DNA of 58,533 nucleotides from Symploca sp. SIO2C1 (lineage in GTDB: Bacteria > Cyanobacteriota > Cyanobacteriia > Cyanobacteriales > Coleofasciculaceae), in assembly GCA_010692635.1 (NCBI GenBank), contig JAAHGL010000031.1, positions 1-58,533 on the forward strand, read 5' to 3'. Position numbers and translations under genes: made by a program. Each line of letters starts with the position of its first letter. Within the stretch, counting starts at the first letter, position 1. Of the stretch, positions 28,260 through 39,100 are shown one piece after another. The notes beneath the pieces are model-generated. The model was not told the DNA's origin. It was given only the letters and a program-made list of their open reading frames with translations, and searched no databases.

Positions 28260-28379
28260 GTGACAGAAGGTGGTAAGATTCCTTTATGGGTAGTGGCAAC
28301 TATTGCTGGTACAGGTGCAATTGTAGTCCTCAGTCTTTTCTTTTATGGTGCCTATGTAGGAGTTGGTTCTTCTATGTAG
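28260..28379 (+). CDS. psbJ: Photosystem II protein J
   Basis: 39 residues with a GTG start at 28260, 10 bp after AGGAGG. It begins with Thr-Glu-Gly-Gly-Lys-Ile-Pro-Leu-Trp and ends [13 protein letters not shown], both family-typical. The GTG is required: no in-frame ATG would give the conserved N-terminus. PsbJ affects electron flow at QA/QB and PSII assembly. Confidence 0.96.
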   Translation: MTEGGKIPLWVVATIAGTGAIVVLSLFFYGAYVGVGSSM

Positions 28380-28445
28380 GAATCATCAACAAATTGAGTT
28401 TAACAAGTAATTAATTTAATGCTTGTTGATAGCTAAATATTGATT

Positions 28446-28478
28446 AAAAAACCGCTGTTTTTTGAATAGCGGTTTTTT
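28446..28478 (+). terminator. Intrinsic terminator of the psbEFLJ operon
   Basis: AAAAAACCGCT (28446-28456) pairs with AGCGGTTTTTT (28468-28478), giving a GC-core stem with a T-run, 67 bp after psbJ. Confidence 0.9.
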
Positions 28479-28570
28479 AGTATGAATGAACCACAAAGAC
28501 ACAAAGGACACAAAGGAAGAAAAGAAGAAGAGTCATCTTTTGCCGCTCACCCTACGGGTATACCTTTTTT

Positions 28571-28604
28571 TTCTAAATTCTAAATTCTAAATTCTAAATT
28601 CTAA
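28571..28604. repeat. TTCTAAA heptamer array
   Basis: About five TTCTAAA units between the psb terminator and the J-domain gene. Just upstream are ACACAAAGGACACAAAGG and a GCCGCTCACCC segment that resembles one end of the GGGTGAGCGA element but has no partner end. Confidence 0.85.
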
Positions 28605-28666
28605 TTCCCCAATTCTCAGTTGGATATGACAGGCTGGAAGAAGAGCTACTCCTCGGTATAACTTCT

Positions 28667-29962
28667 ATGCAGGATTCCCGCAATTACTACAAAATTCTAC
28701 AAGTATCAACGGAAGCCACCACTGAGAATATCAAACAAGCTTACCGTCGCCTTGCTCGTCAGTATCACCCCGATTTGCATCCAGAGAATCCAGAAGCGGC
28801 AGAGAGATTTAAAGAAATTTGCGAAGCTTACGAAGTTCTTTCTGACTCAGTGCAGCGTACTCAGTACGATCAAGGGTTTGACTACAATAGGAGTAGGGCG
28901 AAAAAAGCTGGCATGAGTCATCAAGACTTCTATGTTCGAGCAGTTGCCAAAGCTCTGGAGATAGATTATCGAGGAGCAGTTGAAGATTATAGCCAAGCTA
29001 TTGAACTCAATCCCAACTTTGTTGAAGCTTACCTCAAGCGGGGAGAGATATTCTACAAACTCGGAGATGCACGAGGAACCCTCAGGGATTGTAATCAAGC
29101 ACTTAGCCTGAATCCCAATTTAGTTCAAGCTCACTACTACAAGGGAAGAGCACGTTATCGATTAGGATATACTCAAGCAGCAATCGAAGCTTATACCCAA
29201 GCAATTAGTCAGGAGCCTGATCATGCTGGAGCTTACTATCATCGGGGTATAGCTTACAACGACTTGGAAGAACGCTCCCATGCTCTTCAGGATTTGCAAC
29301 AAGCAACAACTCTTTTTAGTGAGCAAGGGGATGGTACTGGCTACCAGTTGGCACAGGAAACTCTTAAAATCTTCAACAGAACTTCAAGGAAACTTCCCAT
29401 AGTTGCAGTGAAGACTGTGGTTGGTGATGCACTGAGGACTTTCCAGTTGTTTGCCATTAATCCCGTTGGTGGACTTTTAGCAGCTTTTGTGAGACTTGAT
29501 CAACAACAGATAGCATCAGTGGGAATAGTCTTTGCCTTAGTATTCGACGGCTGCTTTGTCTGTGGGATTGACTTGGGATGGCAAGATTTACTCCCTCAGG
29601 TTTCCCGATTCAAGCTGATGGCGGTGGGTATCGTACCATTTGTTAGCTTGGCAGTTGTAGGTAGAATAGCTCGTTTAATCTGCCGCTGTCGGGGAAGTTG
29701 GGCTGGTGATATGTTCGTGGCTGGTGCTACTCTTCTGCCAGGAGGGTTTCTGGCTTTAGCAAGCGGTGTTTCTAATAGTTTAGGTGTCCAAGCAATGATT
29801 GCGATCGCAGTATTTGCCAGTTGTTATATTATTCTTACCCTTTACAGTGGCTGTACTCAAATTTCTAATCTTTCAGAACAAGTCGGAACACTGTTGGTTC
29901 CGTTGATGTTGTTGGTGAGTGGATGGTGCTTTTATTTTGCTTTTCAGGTAATGGTAATGTGA
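28667..29962 (+). CDS. J-domain/TPR membrane protein
   Basis: 431 residues. The N-terminal J domain (NYYKILQVSTEATTENIKQA) has the HPD motif at residues 34-36 and continues to YDQGFDYNR. Three or four TPR units cover about 95-230 (AVEDYSQAIELNPNFVEAYL, LRDCNQALSLNPNLVQAHYY, AIEAYTQAISQEPDHAGAYY). The last 190 residues hold several membrane helices with Cys residues. J domains recruit DnaK/Hsp70, so this may localise DnaK to a membrane; client unknown. It is monocistronic after the psb terminator. Confidence 0.85.
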   Translation: MQDSRNYYKILQVSTEATTENIKQAYRRLARQYHPDLHPENPEAAERFKEICEAYEVLSDSVQRTQYDQGFDYNRSRAKKAGMSHQDFYVRAVAKALEIDYRGAVEDYSQAIELNPNFVEAYLKRGEIFYKLGDARGTLRDCNQALSLNPNLVQAHYYKGRARYRLGYTQAAIEAYTQAISQEPDHAGAYYHRGIAYNDLEERSHALQDLQQATTLFSEQGDGTGYQLAQETLKIFNRTSRKLPIVAVKTVVGDALRTFQLFAINPVGGLLAAFVRLDQQQIASVGIVFALVFDGCFVCGIDLGWQDLLPQVSRFKLMAVGIVPFVSLAVVGRIARLICRCRGSWAGDMFVAGATLLPGGFLALASGVSNSLGVQAMIAIAVFASCYIILTLYSGCTQISNLSEQVGTLLVPLMLLVSGWCFYFAFQVMVM

Positions 29963-29972
29963 GTCAACCAAT

Positions 29973-30566
29973 TTAGACAAAGCTGCTCAAGATCCCTAAA
30001 ATATTTGGTAAATTTTCAACGGAGTATTCCTGTAAATCTAATACTACCACTTCACCTTCTAACTCTAAAAATTGCCAAATAGTTCCAGTAGTAATAGCCC
30101 CATAAATTTTGGAAATATCGTTACCTTGACGTTGGTTGAAAATTTGAGCAGCAACCATTTCTGCTATGCATTGAGCCAAACCAGATTTGAGATTGTCATT
30201 TTTAGCTTCTACTAAGGCAATAACGGGTGATTCGATAAAAAATTGTTGTGTGGAATTACTAATGATAAAATCGCAAAAACCATTCAATCCAAGTTCTAGA
30301 TCTACATTAAATTCAATACCAGAAAATAAGCTTATTTGTTGATTTAAATGTTTTTTAATTGCCACTAGAATAGGGGCTACTATTAATTCAGATCTAGCTT
30401 TTTCTGAACCAATAGCCACTGCTAAAGGCAAATATTCTTCTAAGGATTCAATAAGAAATTGACTTGGGTAAACTTCTGGTAAATTGTTGAATTTTCCTTT
30501 AATTCCTGTCAGAGTTATGTTAAATTTTTGTTTGAGTTCATTTAAGGTAAATTTACTGTAAGGCAT
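29973..30566 (-). CDS. PD-(D/E)XK nuclease-like hypothetical protein
   Basis: 197 residues. It contains the ordered motif NGFCDFIIS...VIALVEAKNDN, with Asp then Glu-x-Lys spacing like the PD-(D/E)XK core, followed by the helix GLAQCIAEMVAAQIFNQ. Such small proteins are frequent in cyanobacterial genomes and their role is unproven; they are compatible with restriction-type or mobile-element nuclease folds without a known partner. It ends 10 bp from the convergent J-domain gene. No methylase is adjacent. Confidence 0.65.
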   Translation of the reverse strand: MPYSKFTLNELKQKFNITLTGIKGKFNNLPEVYPSQFLIESLEEYLPLAVAIGSEKARSELIVAPILVAIKKHLNQQISLFSGIEFNVDLELGLNGFCDFIISNSTQQFFIESPVIALVEAKNDNLKSGLAQCIAEMVAAQIFNQRQGNDISKIYGAITTGTIWQFLELEGEVVVLDLQEYSVENLPNILGILSSFV

Positions 30567-30688
30567 GGATTGATACTATGCAAAATACTAGGGTTGATTT
30601 TATGCTAAATCTGGGTTAGGTGATTTGTGGAAATAAAAATATCAGTGAACGGTGCGTTAGCTAAGACTACCGTGGCAGGTCTAAAACT

Positions 30689-30766
30689 GTAGGTTGGGTG
30701 TAACGAAGTGAAACCCAACGGAATATGCTCCGATGTTGGGTTACGCTATCGCGACCTCCAACCTAC
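30689..30766. repeat. 78-bp nested palindrome (GTAGGTTGG family)
   Basis: GTAGGTTGG (30689-30697) is inverted at 30758-30766 (CCAACCTAC), and inside it AACCCAAC (30712-30719) pairs with GTTGGGTT (30735-30742). It is related to the palindromes at 18140 and 22550. Confidence 0.7.
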
Positions 30767-30779
30767 TTATTCCACTATT

Positions 30780-31046
30780 TTAGTCGTGCCATTGATCAAG
30801 TCTATCGTTAGCATCTTTTGACAGCTTGAGACAATAACCAATCGATGCCAGACCCCCAGTCGCGGTGATAGTCCCCTCATTAACTTTGCCTAGAAAGACA
30901 AGACCAACTCCGGCAAAACTGATCAGAATACAGGTTGTGGTTGTGACCAGAGCCAGGTTGAAACTCTGACGAGCTTGGCGTAATCTTTCTTGGGCAATAA
31001 TCTGTTCGACTGTAGAGTCAGAGTTGGAGGTTAGTTTATCATTCAT
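30780..31046 (-). CDS. Small two-helix membrane protein, TRADD-N-associated type
   Basis: 88 residues. An N-terminal amphipathic segment (QIIAQERLRQARQSFNLAL) leads into two hydrophobic helices (VTTTTCILISFAGVGLVFLG and TITATGGLASIGYCL) and ends KLSKDANDRLDQWHD. This matches my memory of the cyanobacterial TRADD-N-associated transmembrane domain (CyanoTRADDas), which is linked to proposed immunity and cell-death systems. Here it stands alone, with no effector gene beside it. A database comparison would be needed for certainty. Confidence 0.55.
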   Translation of the reverse strand: MNDKLTSNSDSTVEQIIAQERLRQARQSFNLALVTTTTCILISFAGVGLVFLGKVNEGTITATGGLASIGYCLKLSKDANDRLDQWHD

Positions 31047-31385
31047 CGGTTTTGTTGTGTCTAAACTTTATACTTCCAATGTGGCTCGAAATCTCTGAAA
31101 TCCAGACTACACAATGATTGAATTGCCAATTACTTGTGATTTTTTTATGATTGTCTTATGTCTCAGTTGTGATCGAGCAAGCGATCGCTTTCCAAGATGC
31201 CTTAGACAATGACGGACAATAGCCGTAGAAAAAAAAGAAGATAATGAAACTTGACTTGAAACGACGCGGAGCTATCTTTGAGGACTCTCCAGGCGATCGC
31301 TCTAAAGTTTTAAGCCCTCGCTGATTTAAGATTTTGGGAGAGTTGCTCAGTGTTCTCGAAGAGTAGCACTTGAGCAGTAATGTAG
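31047..31385. other. Gene-free region with a possible gene end
   Basis: No complete gene was seen. Plus-strand codons around 31172-31220 read EQAIAFQDALDNDGQ and a stop, which looks like the C-terminus of a lost gene. No start or upstream domain remains. Confidence 0.3.
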
Positions 31386-31451
31386 GGGTGAAGCATTTGG
31401 GCAACAATTTAAGAGCAAACAGGAAATGTATTCTATCCAAATGCTTCACCC
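31386..31451. repeat. 66-bp palindromic element, copy 2
   Basis: GGGTGAAGCATTTGG (31386-31400) is perfectly inverted at 31437-31451. It has the same length and the same GCAACAATTTAAG interior start as the copy at 24146-24211. Confidence 0.75.
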
Positions 31452-31972
31452 TAATGTGAACCCATTATCCAAGTGCTTTACCCCAAAGTACCGAACGCGC
31501 CGAGGGTGAAGCATTCCGATACCAAGATCCAAGACAACCTCCGAGAGATTCTTCCTCGAATGCTTCACCCCTACAAGCTCATAATTTATCTAGAATTGCA
31601 CCAAATGCGATCGCATTCAATGTTGGGGCTTTCCTATTTAGGAGGCAATTTAAGAGCAAACACGAAATGTATTCTATCCAAATGCTTCACCCTAATGTGA
31701 ACCCATTATCCAAGTGCTTTACCCCAAAGTACCGAACGCGCCGAGGGTGAAGCATTCCGATACCAAGATTCAAGCAACCTCCGAGAGATTCTTCCTCGAA
31801 TGCTTCACCCTAATGTGAACCCATTATCCGAGTGCTTTACCCCAAAGTACCGAACGCGCCGAGGGTGAAGCATTCCGATACTAAGATCCAAGACAACCTC
31901 CGAGAAATTCTTCCTCGAATGCTTCACCCCTACAAGGTCATAATTTATCTAGAATTGCACCAAATGCGATCG
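31405..31972. repeat. Cluster of direct repeats built on the GAAGCATT palindromes
   Basis: A unit of about 200 bp (31405-31613) recurs at 31646-31810 and, shortened, at 31797-31972. Each unit contains GGGTGAAGCATTC inverted to GAATGCTTCACCC (31504/31558, 31745/31798, 31863/31917) around a 41-bp loop, followed by TATCTAGAATTGCACCAAA in units 1 and 3. No protein is encoded. From 31973 to 32126 nothing was recognised. Confidence 0.8.
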
Positions 31973-32126
31973 CTCTCAATTGATAATGCCGATTTGGTAT
32001 CAGATACCTTTTAGGAGCTGCCGTAGTTCCCGCATGGCAAATCCTGTAACCTGCTCAGCCGCCTGTTGAACAACACGATTTTTGACTGTACTTTATTAAT
32101 TATTCATTGCTAATCAGATTTCTTTT

Positions 32127-33008
32127 TTAAATAGCATTGCCAGATATCCTTTGAGCTTCAATATAAAGATCATGATCAGACCATAATATTTCATTACGTT
32201 TTCTAACCTTCTCTAGGAGATCATGCTTTAGGCTGTCTTTGTTGTCTGGATAGCTTGCCACCCCAATAAATCGTTTTCCTTTATTACTTAGACCATTGAT
32301 ACCCCATTCCGTGAGAATGTGTTCATGGCTCAGCTCAAGTTGACTAAGATGATCAATAAGCTCCTCAATATCGTATCTATAAGTCGTAAACTTAACTTCA
32401 AAATCTGTTTGCCCTGAATCGTTATACCTCCATTGAAGAATGTCCTTTTTGCCTTCTATCGATTTCTTCCATTGATAGCCATCAATAACAATCGATTCTG
32501 GTAACCAGTCGATTACTAGTGAGTTTTTGGCATCAATCCAATCGGTAGATCTAGAACTATACAAAAAAGCTGTATGATCAAGAACAATAAACCCTCCTTT
32601 ATTTAAATGATCTTTGGCATTTTTTAAAGCTTTAAGTCTCTCGATATCACTACTTAAGTGCTTTAATACAGACAAAGAGAAAACTACTAAATCATATTTT
32701 TTATTGTTTTTAAATGAACACATATCTGTATTGACAAACTCAATAATGGTGTCATCAAACTTATGCTCTGCATAATATTTTCTCCCTTGAGCTATCATTT
32801 CATCACTCAAATCAATACCAGTAATCTCTTTCGCTTCTGTCATAAATATGGGAAATAATCGACCCATTCCGCAACCTAGTTCTAAGATAGATTTTGGCTT
32901 CAATATTTCAATTAAATCCTCATAGAGAGAAAAATCCATCTTGAATGCATTCATGATCTCATCATAGAAATAGGTGGATTTATTATATTCTGATTGGCTT
33001 AAACTCAT
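32127..33008 (-). CDS. Class I SAM-dependent methyltransferase, NRPS-linked
   Basis: 293 residues. The SAM motif I is SILELGCGMGRLFPIF near 47, followed by ITGIDLSDEMIAQGRKYY and the post-I acidic DLVVFSLSVLKHLSSD. C-terminal residues past 190 are not of a known pattern to me. It follows the NRPS gene on the same strand after 175 bp with an array between, so it may tailor the peptide product, for example by O- or N-methylation. Its DNA is visibly more AT-rich than the NRPS gene, hinting at a separate origin. Confidence 0.75.
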   Translation of the reverse strand: MSLSQSEYNKSTYFYDEIMNAFKMDFSLYEDLIEILKPKSILELGCGMGRLFPIFMTEAKEITGIDLSDEMIAQGRKYYAEHKFDDTIIEFVNTDMCSFKNNKKYDLVVFSLSVLKHLSSDIERLKALKNAKDHLNKGGFIVLDHTAFLYSSRSTDWIDAKNSLVIDWLPESIVIDGYQWKKSIEGKKDILQWRYNDSGQTDFEVKFTTYRYDIEELIDHLSQLELSHEHILTEWGINGLSNKGKRFIGVASYPDNKDSLKHDLLEKVRKRNEILWSDHDLYIEAQRISGNAI

Positions 33009-33141
33009 GTCATTTATTGTTTAACTAGTAATGAGGGAATTATACCAAATTTCGGTTTCTTAAAAGCCACTGGCAAGATGCCAGTTCCACAATCGACACC
33101 CCACACCATCACTTCCAATCTAGGTAGGGCTTGCTGAATAA

Positions 33142-33172
33142 ATAACAAGTAACAAGTAACAAGTAACAAGTA
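33142..33172. repeat. ACAAGTA heptamer array after the NRPS gene
   Basis: Four tandem ACAAGTA units end about 11 bp from the NRPS stop codon. Just downstream, 33065-33095 carries a GGCAAGATGCCAGTTCCAC segment of a widespread GGCATCTTGCC repeat family. Confidence 0.85.
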
Positions 33173-33183
33173 ATTTGATTTTA

Positions 33184-36100
33184 TCAATTTTTTCCTACCT
33201 CCTGCCTCGAAGCCTTGTTTCTTTCGAGGCAAGCTTCTAGCTTTTGAGCGAGAACTTGGATGTGGGATGAGCGCATCATGGTATAGTGATCGCCAGAAAT
33301 CTCATAGGTTGCCAATTCCTCTGTGGTTAAAGAATTCCAGCCTCGGTCTTCGGCGGTCGAACTGGCACAAAACAGGACTACCTTACCAGAATAAGGCTGA
33401 GGTTGATAATTAGCGATCGCAATTCGGTTGGCTTTGAATACCTCGAATAAGTGACGCATTTGCTCCATACCTATTTCTGGTGGCAGGAGATTGAGGCGTT
33501 TGGCTACGGTGAAGATATGCTGTAATTGCTCTTCGGGCTGGAGTTGTGCGAGGTTGAGTTGTGTTAGGGGTAATTCTGTGCCAAATAAACCGCTTAAATC
33601 TGCTGCTAGAGAATTGGCTAAAGAGGCTTCATCGGGTTCTAGTTCAAACAGGTTGCTGGGTGCATAGCTATCAATTAAAGCCAGCAGTGCCACTTCTTCC
33701 TCAGATGCTTGCAATTGTTGTGCCATTTCCCAAGCAACAACACCACCCATAGACCAACCACCAATATAATAGGGGCCATTAGGCTGAATTCCTTGTAAGG
33801 CTTTAATGTAGATAGTCGCCATGTCTTCAATTTTGGTTAAGGGTTTTTCTTGACCATATAAACCTTGAGATTGCAAGCCATAGAATGGTCGATTTTTGCC
33901 TAAATGACGGGCTAATTCGGCATAACACAGAACGTTGCCACCAACAGGATGTACGCAGAACAAGGGTGGTAATTCTCCTGAACTTTGAATAAGAACTAAG
34001 GAAGAATCTGCATCAACATCACTCTTAGAGTTGAGCAGAGTCGCTTGGCTTTCGATTGTGGGTTCAGTAAATAACGTTGTTAAAGGTAAATGAATGCCCA
34101 ACTGCTGTTCAATGCGAGCCATTAAGCGCACTGCTAGCAGCGAATGACCCCCGATATCAAAGAAATTGTCTCGTACTCCTAGGGTAGGGATATTGAGAAC
34201 CTCCAACCAAATTTGGGACAGTTTTAGTTCTACTGGGTTACGAGGAGGAATAAAGCTAGTATCTTGGGAGAAATGATCCGCATCTGGTATGGGTAGGGCG
34301 CGACGCTCAACCTTACCATTGGGAGTCAGAGGTATTGTATCTAACAAGACAAAAGCAGCAGGAACCATGTAGTCGGGTAGCTTGGTTTTGAGGAAACTGC
34401 GCAACTGTGTGAGTTCTACTTCTCCTTGAGTAACAAGATAGGCAACAAGGCGCTTTTCTCCGGTCGAGTCTTCTCTAGCAATAACCACGACTTCTTGCAC
34501 TTCTGGATGTTGAGCTAGGATGGCTTCAATCTCTCCGAGTTCGATACGGAAGCCTCGAATTTTGACTTGGTTGTCGATGCGTCCGATAAATTCGATGTTT
34601 CCATCCTTCAGGTAGCGTGCCTTATCTCCGGTTTTGTAAAGGCGAGAACCTGGTTCGTTACTAAAGAGGTTAGGGATAAACTTGGCTTGAGTTAGTTGAG
34701 GATGGTTGAGATAACCTCGTGCTAACCCTGCACCTCCAATGTGGAGTTCTCCTGGCACACCGATGGGGACAGCTTGGAGGTGATGATCTAAAATGTGAAT
34801 TTGGGTATTAGCGATCGCTTTCCCAATTAATACAGAGGCATTTTCGCTGCTCTCTATCTGTTCCGAAGTACTGACTGGGTAAATAGTTGACCAAACCGTT
34901 GTTTCTGTTGGACCATATAGGTTCCATACACAAGAGCCTTTTTCTCGTAACTGAGTAGCCAGTTGTACTGATAAAGCTTCGCCACCACAGATAATTTTCA
35001 ATTGCGGATTACCCTGCCAACCGACAGCTAGCAGCATCTGCCAAGTTGCTGGGGTGGCTTGCATCACTGTCGCACCAGAACGTTCCAATTCTAATGACAG
35101 CTGTTTCCCATCAGCAGCTATGTCTCGACTAGCAACAACAGTTTTAGCTCCGACTATTAGTGGCAAGTAAATCTCTAGGGTGGCAATATCAAAACAGATC
35201 GTGGTAACAGCCAAGATTACGTCAGTATCGGTTAACCCTGGTTTTACTGCCATTGAACAGAGAAAGTTAACCACAGATTGATGGCAGATTTCTACTCCTT
35301 TGGGTTTTCCTGTAGAGCCGGAGGTGTAAATGACATAGGCTAGGTTATCAGGTTTTACATTAGCTTGGAGATTACCTCTGTTGTAGGTAGAGAGGAATTC
35401 CCTGTCATTATCTAAACAGATCAGGTGCTGTGGTAAAGATGGTAATCCAGTGGCTAATTGATGAGTGGTTACTAGAACCGTTGCTTGTGAGTTATGAAGG
35501 ATATAGGCTAGGCGCTCTGATGGATAATCTGGATCTAAGGGTACATAAGCTGCACCAGCTTTGAGAATCCCTAACAGTCCGATGATCATTTCGATAGAGC
35601 GTTCAATATAGATACCGACTAGTACCTCTGATTCAACACCCAAGCTTTGCAAATGCCGCGCCAATTGATTTGCCTGCTCATTTAATTGCCGATAGGTTAA
35701 TTGTTCATCCTCACAAACTACTGCCATAGCATCGGGAGTCCGCTCCACCTGTTCTTCAAACAATTGATGGATGCATTTATTCTGGAGATACTCTGCTTTG
35801 GTATCGTTCCACTCTACTAACAACTGATGGCGTTCTGAGGTCGTTAGTAACGGGAGTTCATCAACTCGCTCTTGGGGATTAGTAGCGATCGCTTCGAGCA
35901 ATATCTTAAAATGCCCTATGGCTCGATGGATGGTTGCTGGCTCAAACAAATCCCGATTGTATTCCCAAAATCCACTTAACCCTGATTCTGTCTCCTCAAG
36001 GGACAGGAACCAATCGAACTTGGCAATTTCGCTTGCAAGGGGCAACCAATTAAAAGTTATCCCCGGTAACTCCAAAGGTTCCATTGGTGCATTTTGTAGA

Positions 36101-39100
36101 GCAAACATCACCTGAAATATGGGTGTGTGGCTAAGACTGCGTTGTGGTTGTAGTGCTTCTACCAACTGCTCGAAGGACAAATCTTGATGAGCGTAAGCAT
36201 CCAAAGAAACTTGCCGTACTTGTTCCAACACTTCGGCAAATTTCTGATTCCCTGCCAGCTGAGTACGTAGTACCAGGGTATTGATAAAAAAGCCAATTAG
36301 TGGCTCCATTTCACTACGATTCCGGTTAGCGATGGGAGTTCCAACTACAATATCTGCTTGGTCACTATAGCGATATAGTAAGGTACTAAATGCGGCGAAC
36401 AGAGTCATAAATAAGGTTGTTCCCGAATCTTGACTGAGAGCTTTTAGCTGTTGAGTTAGTTCGACTCCAAGCCCAAAAAATTCTTTGCCACCTCTGGATG
36501 TTTGCACCTGGGGACGCGGGTAGTCTGTTGGTAGTTTTAACAGCGGTGGTACCCCTGCTAATTGTTGCTGCCAGTAATCTACTTGTGGCGCTAGCGTTTG
36601 GGCAGTTAAACATTGTCTTTGCCAACAAGCAAAGTCAGCATATTGGATGGACAGTTCTGGTAATGGTGAGGGTTGCCCTAACACATAAGCTCGATAGAGA
36701 ACTTCCAGCTCGTGGTAAAATACCCCCATCGACCAACCATCGGTAAGGATGTGGTGCATGGTCAGCAATAATACATAATCATCTACTGCCAACTGCAATA
36801 GAGTAACTCTCACTAAGGGATCTTTGACTAGGTCAAAAGGTTGTCGAACTTCTGCTAAACCCAAACGCTGCACTTGGGAGAGTTGTTCCTCTGTTGGCAA
36901 ATGCTGTAAATCAATGATGGGTAGATTCAAAGTTCGTTCTGAGGCAATAACCCGAATGGGAGAGCCATCTACCGTCTGATAATTAGTCCGCAAGCTTTCG
37001 TGACGACGGACTATTTCTTGTACCGCCTTTTGCAAAGCTTCTACTTGCAGTAAACCAGATAGGCGCACACCTTCCAACTCGTTATAGGTTAAACTACCCT
37101 CTTGTAATTGGTCGAGAAACCACAATCGTTGTTCCGCAAAGGACAAAGGTAGTTCTCTATCCCGCTTAATCGGTTGTATTAGGGGCAATTGTAGTGAAGG
37201 TTGATTGACACTGGAGCTTAATATTTCCTCGCTGAATTCTGCCACTGTAGGAGATTCAAACAACCGATGCAAGGATAGTTCGATTTTAAAAGTATCCCGT
37301 ACTCGTGAAATCAGTTTAGTCGCTTGGATGGAGTCGCCGCCTAAGAGAAAGAAGTTGTCTAATACCCCAACCTCGCTTTCTCCCAAAACTTCAGTCCAAA
37401 TACTCAGGAGAATTTCTTCAGTGGGGGTTCGCGGTGCCACCAGTTCCACATCCAATAGTGTGCGAGACTGATTGGGTTCAGGTAAGGCGCGTCGATCCGC
37501 TTTGCCATTGGCTGTCAGGGGCAGTTCGTCCAAAAGGACAAATGCGGAGGGAATCATGTAGTTTGGTAGTTTTTCTTGGAGAAACTGACGCAATTGAGGT
37601 GCTAATTGATGATTTTTGGCTCCGGTATAGGGTTCATTGGCATAAGCACTCCAAGGTTTAAATCCGTTTTCTTGATGGGAAATCGTTGCACTATCAACAA
37701 TTATGTTTGTACCGTGCCGGACAAATACCACATCATAGTAACCATCAGCACCGTCCCCTAACCAAGTTGTCCGCACATCATAAGGAATTTCAGACTCCAA
37801 CTCATACCAATCTTCCGGTTCTATCCCTCCGGGGGAAATGCTAGAACAGAGTTCCTCCACAGTAGGAGGACAATCAGGACTAGTTAACTGTTCTATTGTC
37901 TTGATATCTGCCCAAATCTTAGCATTAGGAACACGAGTAACAATCAGCATTTCTGGTGCGGTATCAAGCAGTTGCTGTTGTACCATTGCTATGCTCAAAC
38001 TCTCCTGTTCCCAGTTGAGAGATACCGGATGCGCTGCTGTCTGAGCCTCCTCTTTATTGATATGGAGAACTACATCGTAACGGAAGCGGGTTAATTCATT
38101 TTGGTAGCGCCCAGGTTTTAGTTGCATTTCCACATGGCTAATTTGGGGTAAATGCTGCTTCAGTGCCATGAAGAATGTAGGATCAATATTGATTTTCTTG
38201 TCTTTAGTAACCCTATCTTTAATACGGTGTCTTAATTCCACTGTAGAGAGGGAATTGGGAGCTTGATACAACTGCACTGAGGTATGGAAAGCTTCCAGCA
38301 ATGGTAGACTCAGAGAATCCCCTATCCAGATCGCGCCTCCGGGTTCCACTCGATTCACTAGATTTTCTAACACCCGAACCAGGTAATCCATGCTGGGAAA
38401 CATGGAGATCACTGAGTTGATGATGATGGTGTCAAAAGTACCATCTATCCCTTCTAAGTCGTCTGCTGGCGTTGGGCGAAGGGTCACCACAGACTCTAAG
38501 TTACTGCCACTAACTTGTTGCTCAATATAACGCACTCCCTCCGCCGCAATATCTGTGCCATAGTAATGCTGACAGTGGGGAGCAATGCGAAACAACATCA
38601 TCCCTGAGCCACAACCGATTTCTAGCACTCGTTTTGGCTGCAAAGCAAGAATGCGTTTAACAGTCTCTTCAACCCACTCTTGTACTTGGATGGCGGGAAT
38701 AGTCTTGCCTGTGTAACTATCATTCCAGCCGCCAATATGGAGAGCCGAATCCCACTCCTGGGCTGGCTTTTTGTAGGATTCATCCCAAAGGTTGCCCCAT
38801 TTTTTAACATGCTCCTGTTCATCTATGGAAGTGGATGCGTCAGACTCGCTCGCTTTCTCCGGCACAACATAGGCAACTAAGCGTTTGTGATTAATTCTAT
38901 CTTCCCTGGCGATCGCTACAGCTTGAGCTACTTTGGGATGTTGATTTAGTACAGACTCAATTTCTCCGAGTTCGATGCGGAAGCCACGAATTTTTACCTG
39001 GTTGTCGATACGTCCGATAAATTCGATATTGCCATCTGGTAAATAGCGAGCTAAGTCCCCTGTTTTGTAAAGGCGATCGCCCGATTTTTGGGAAAAGGGG

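Noticed and set aside
28549-28560. Third GGGTGAGCGA element (GCCGCTCACCC)
   Set aside because: Only one end-like sequence is present, with no inverted partner and no interior match.
31386-31972. CRISPR array
   Set aside because: Repeats are about 200 bp, of unequal length and contiguous, with no short repeat-spacer periodicity and no cas genes.
31473-32014. Two nearly identical 60-75 codon frames
   Set aside because: They are translations of the direct repeat units, without ribosome-binding sites; duplication of DNA explains their identity.
33014-33232. 72-codon minus-strand frame beside the NRPS stop
   Set aside because: It crosses the ACAAGTA array and a GGCATCTTGCC-type repeat and overlaps the NRPS end in another frame.
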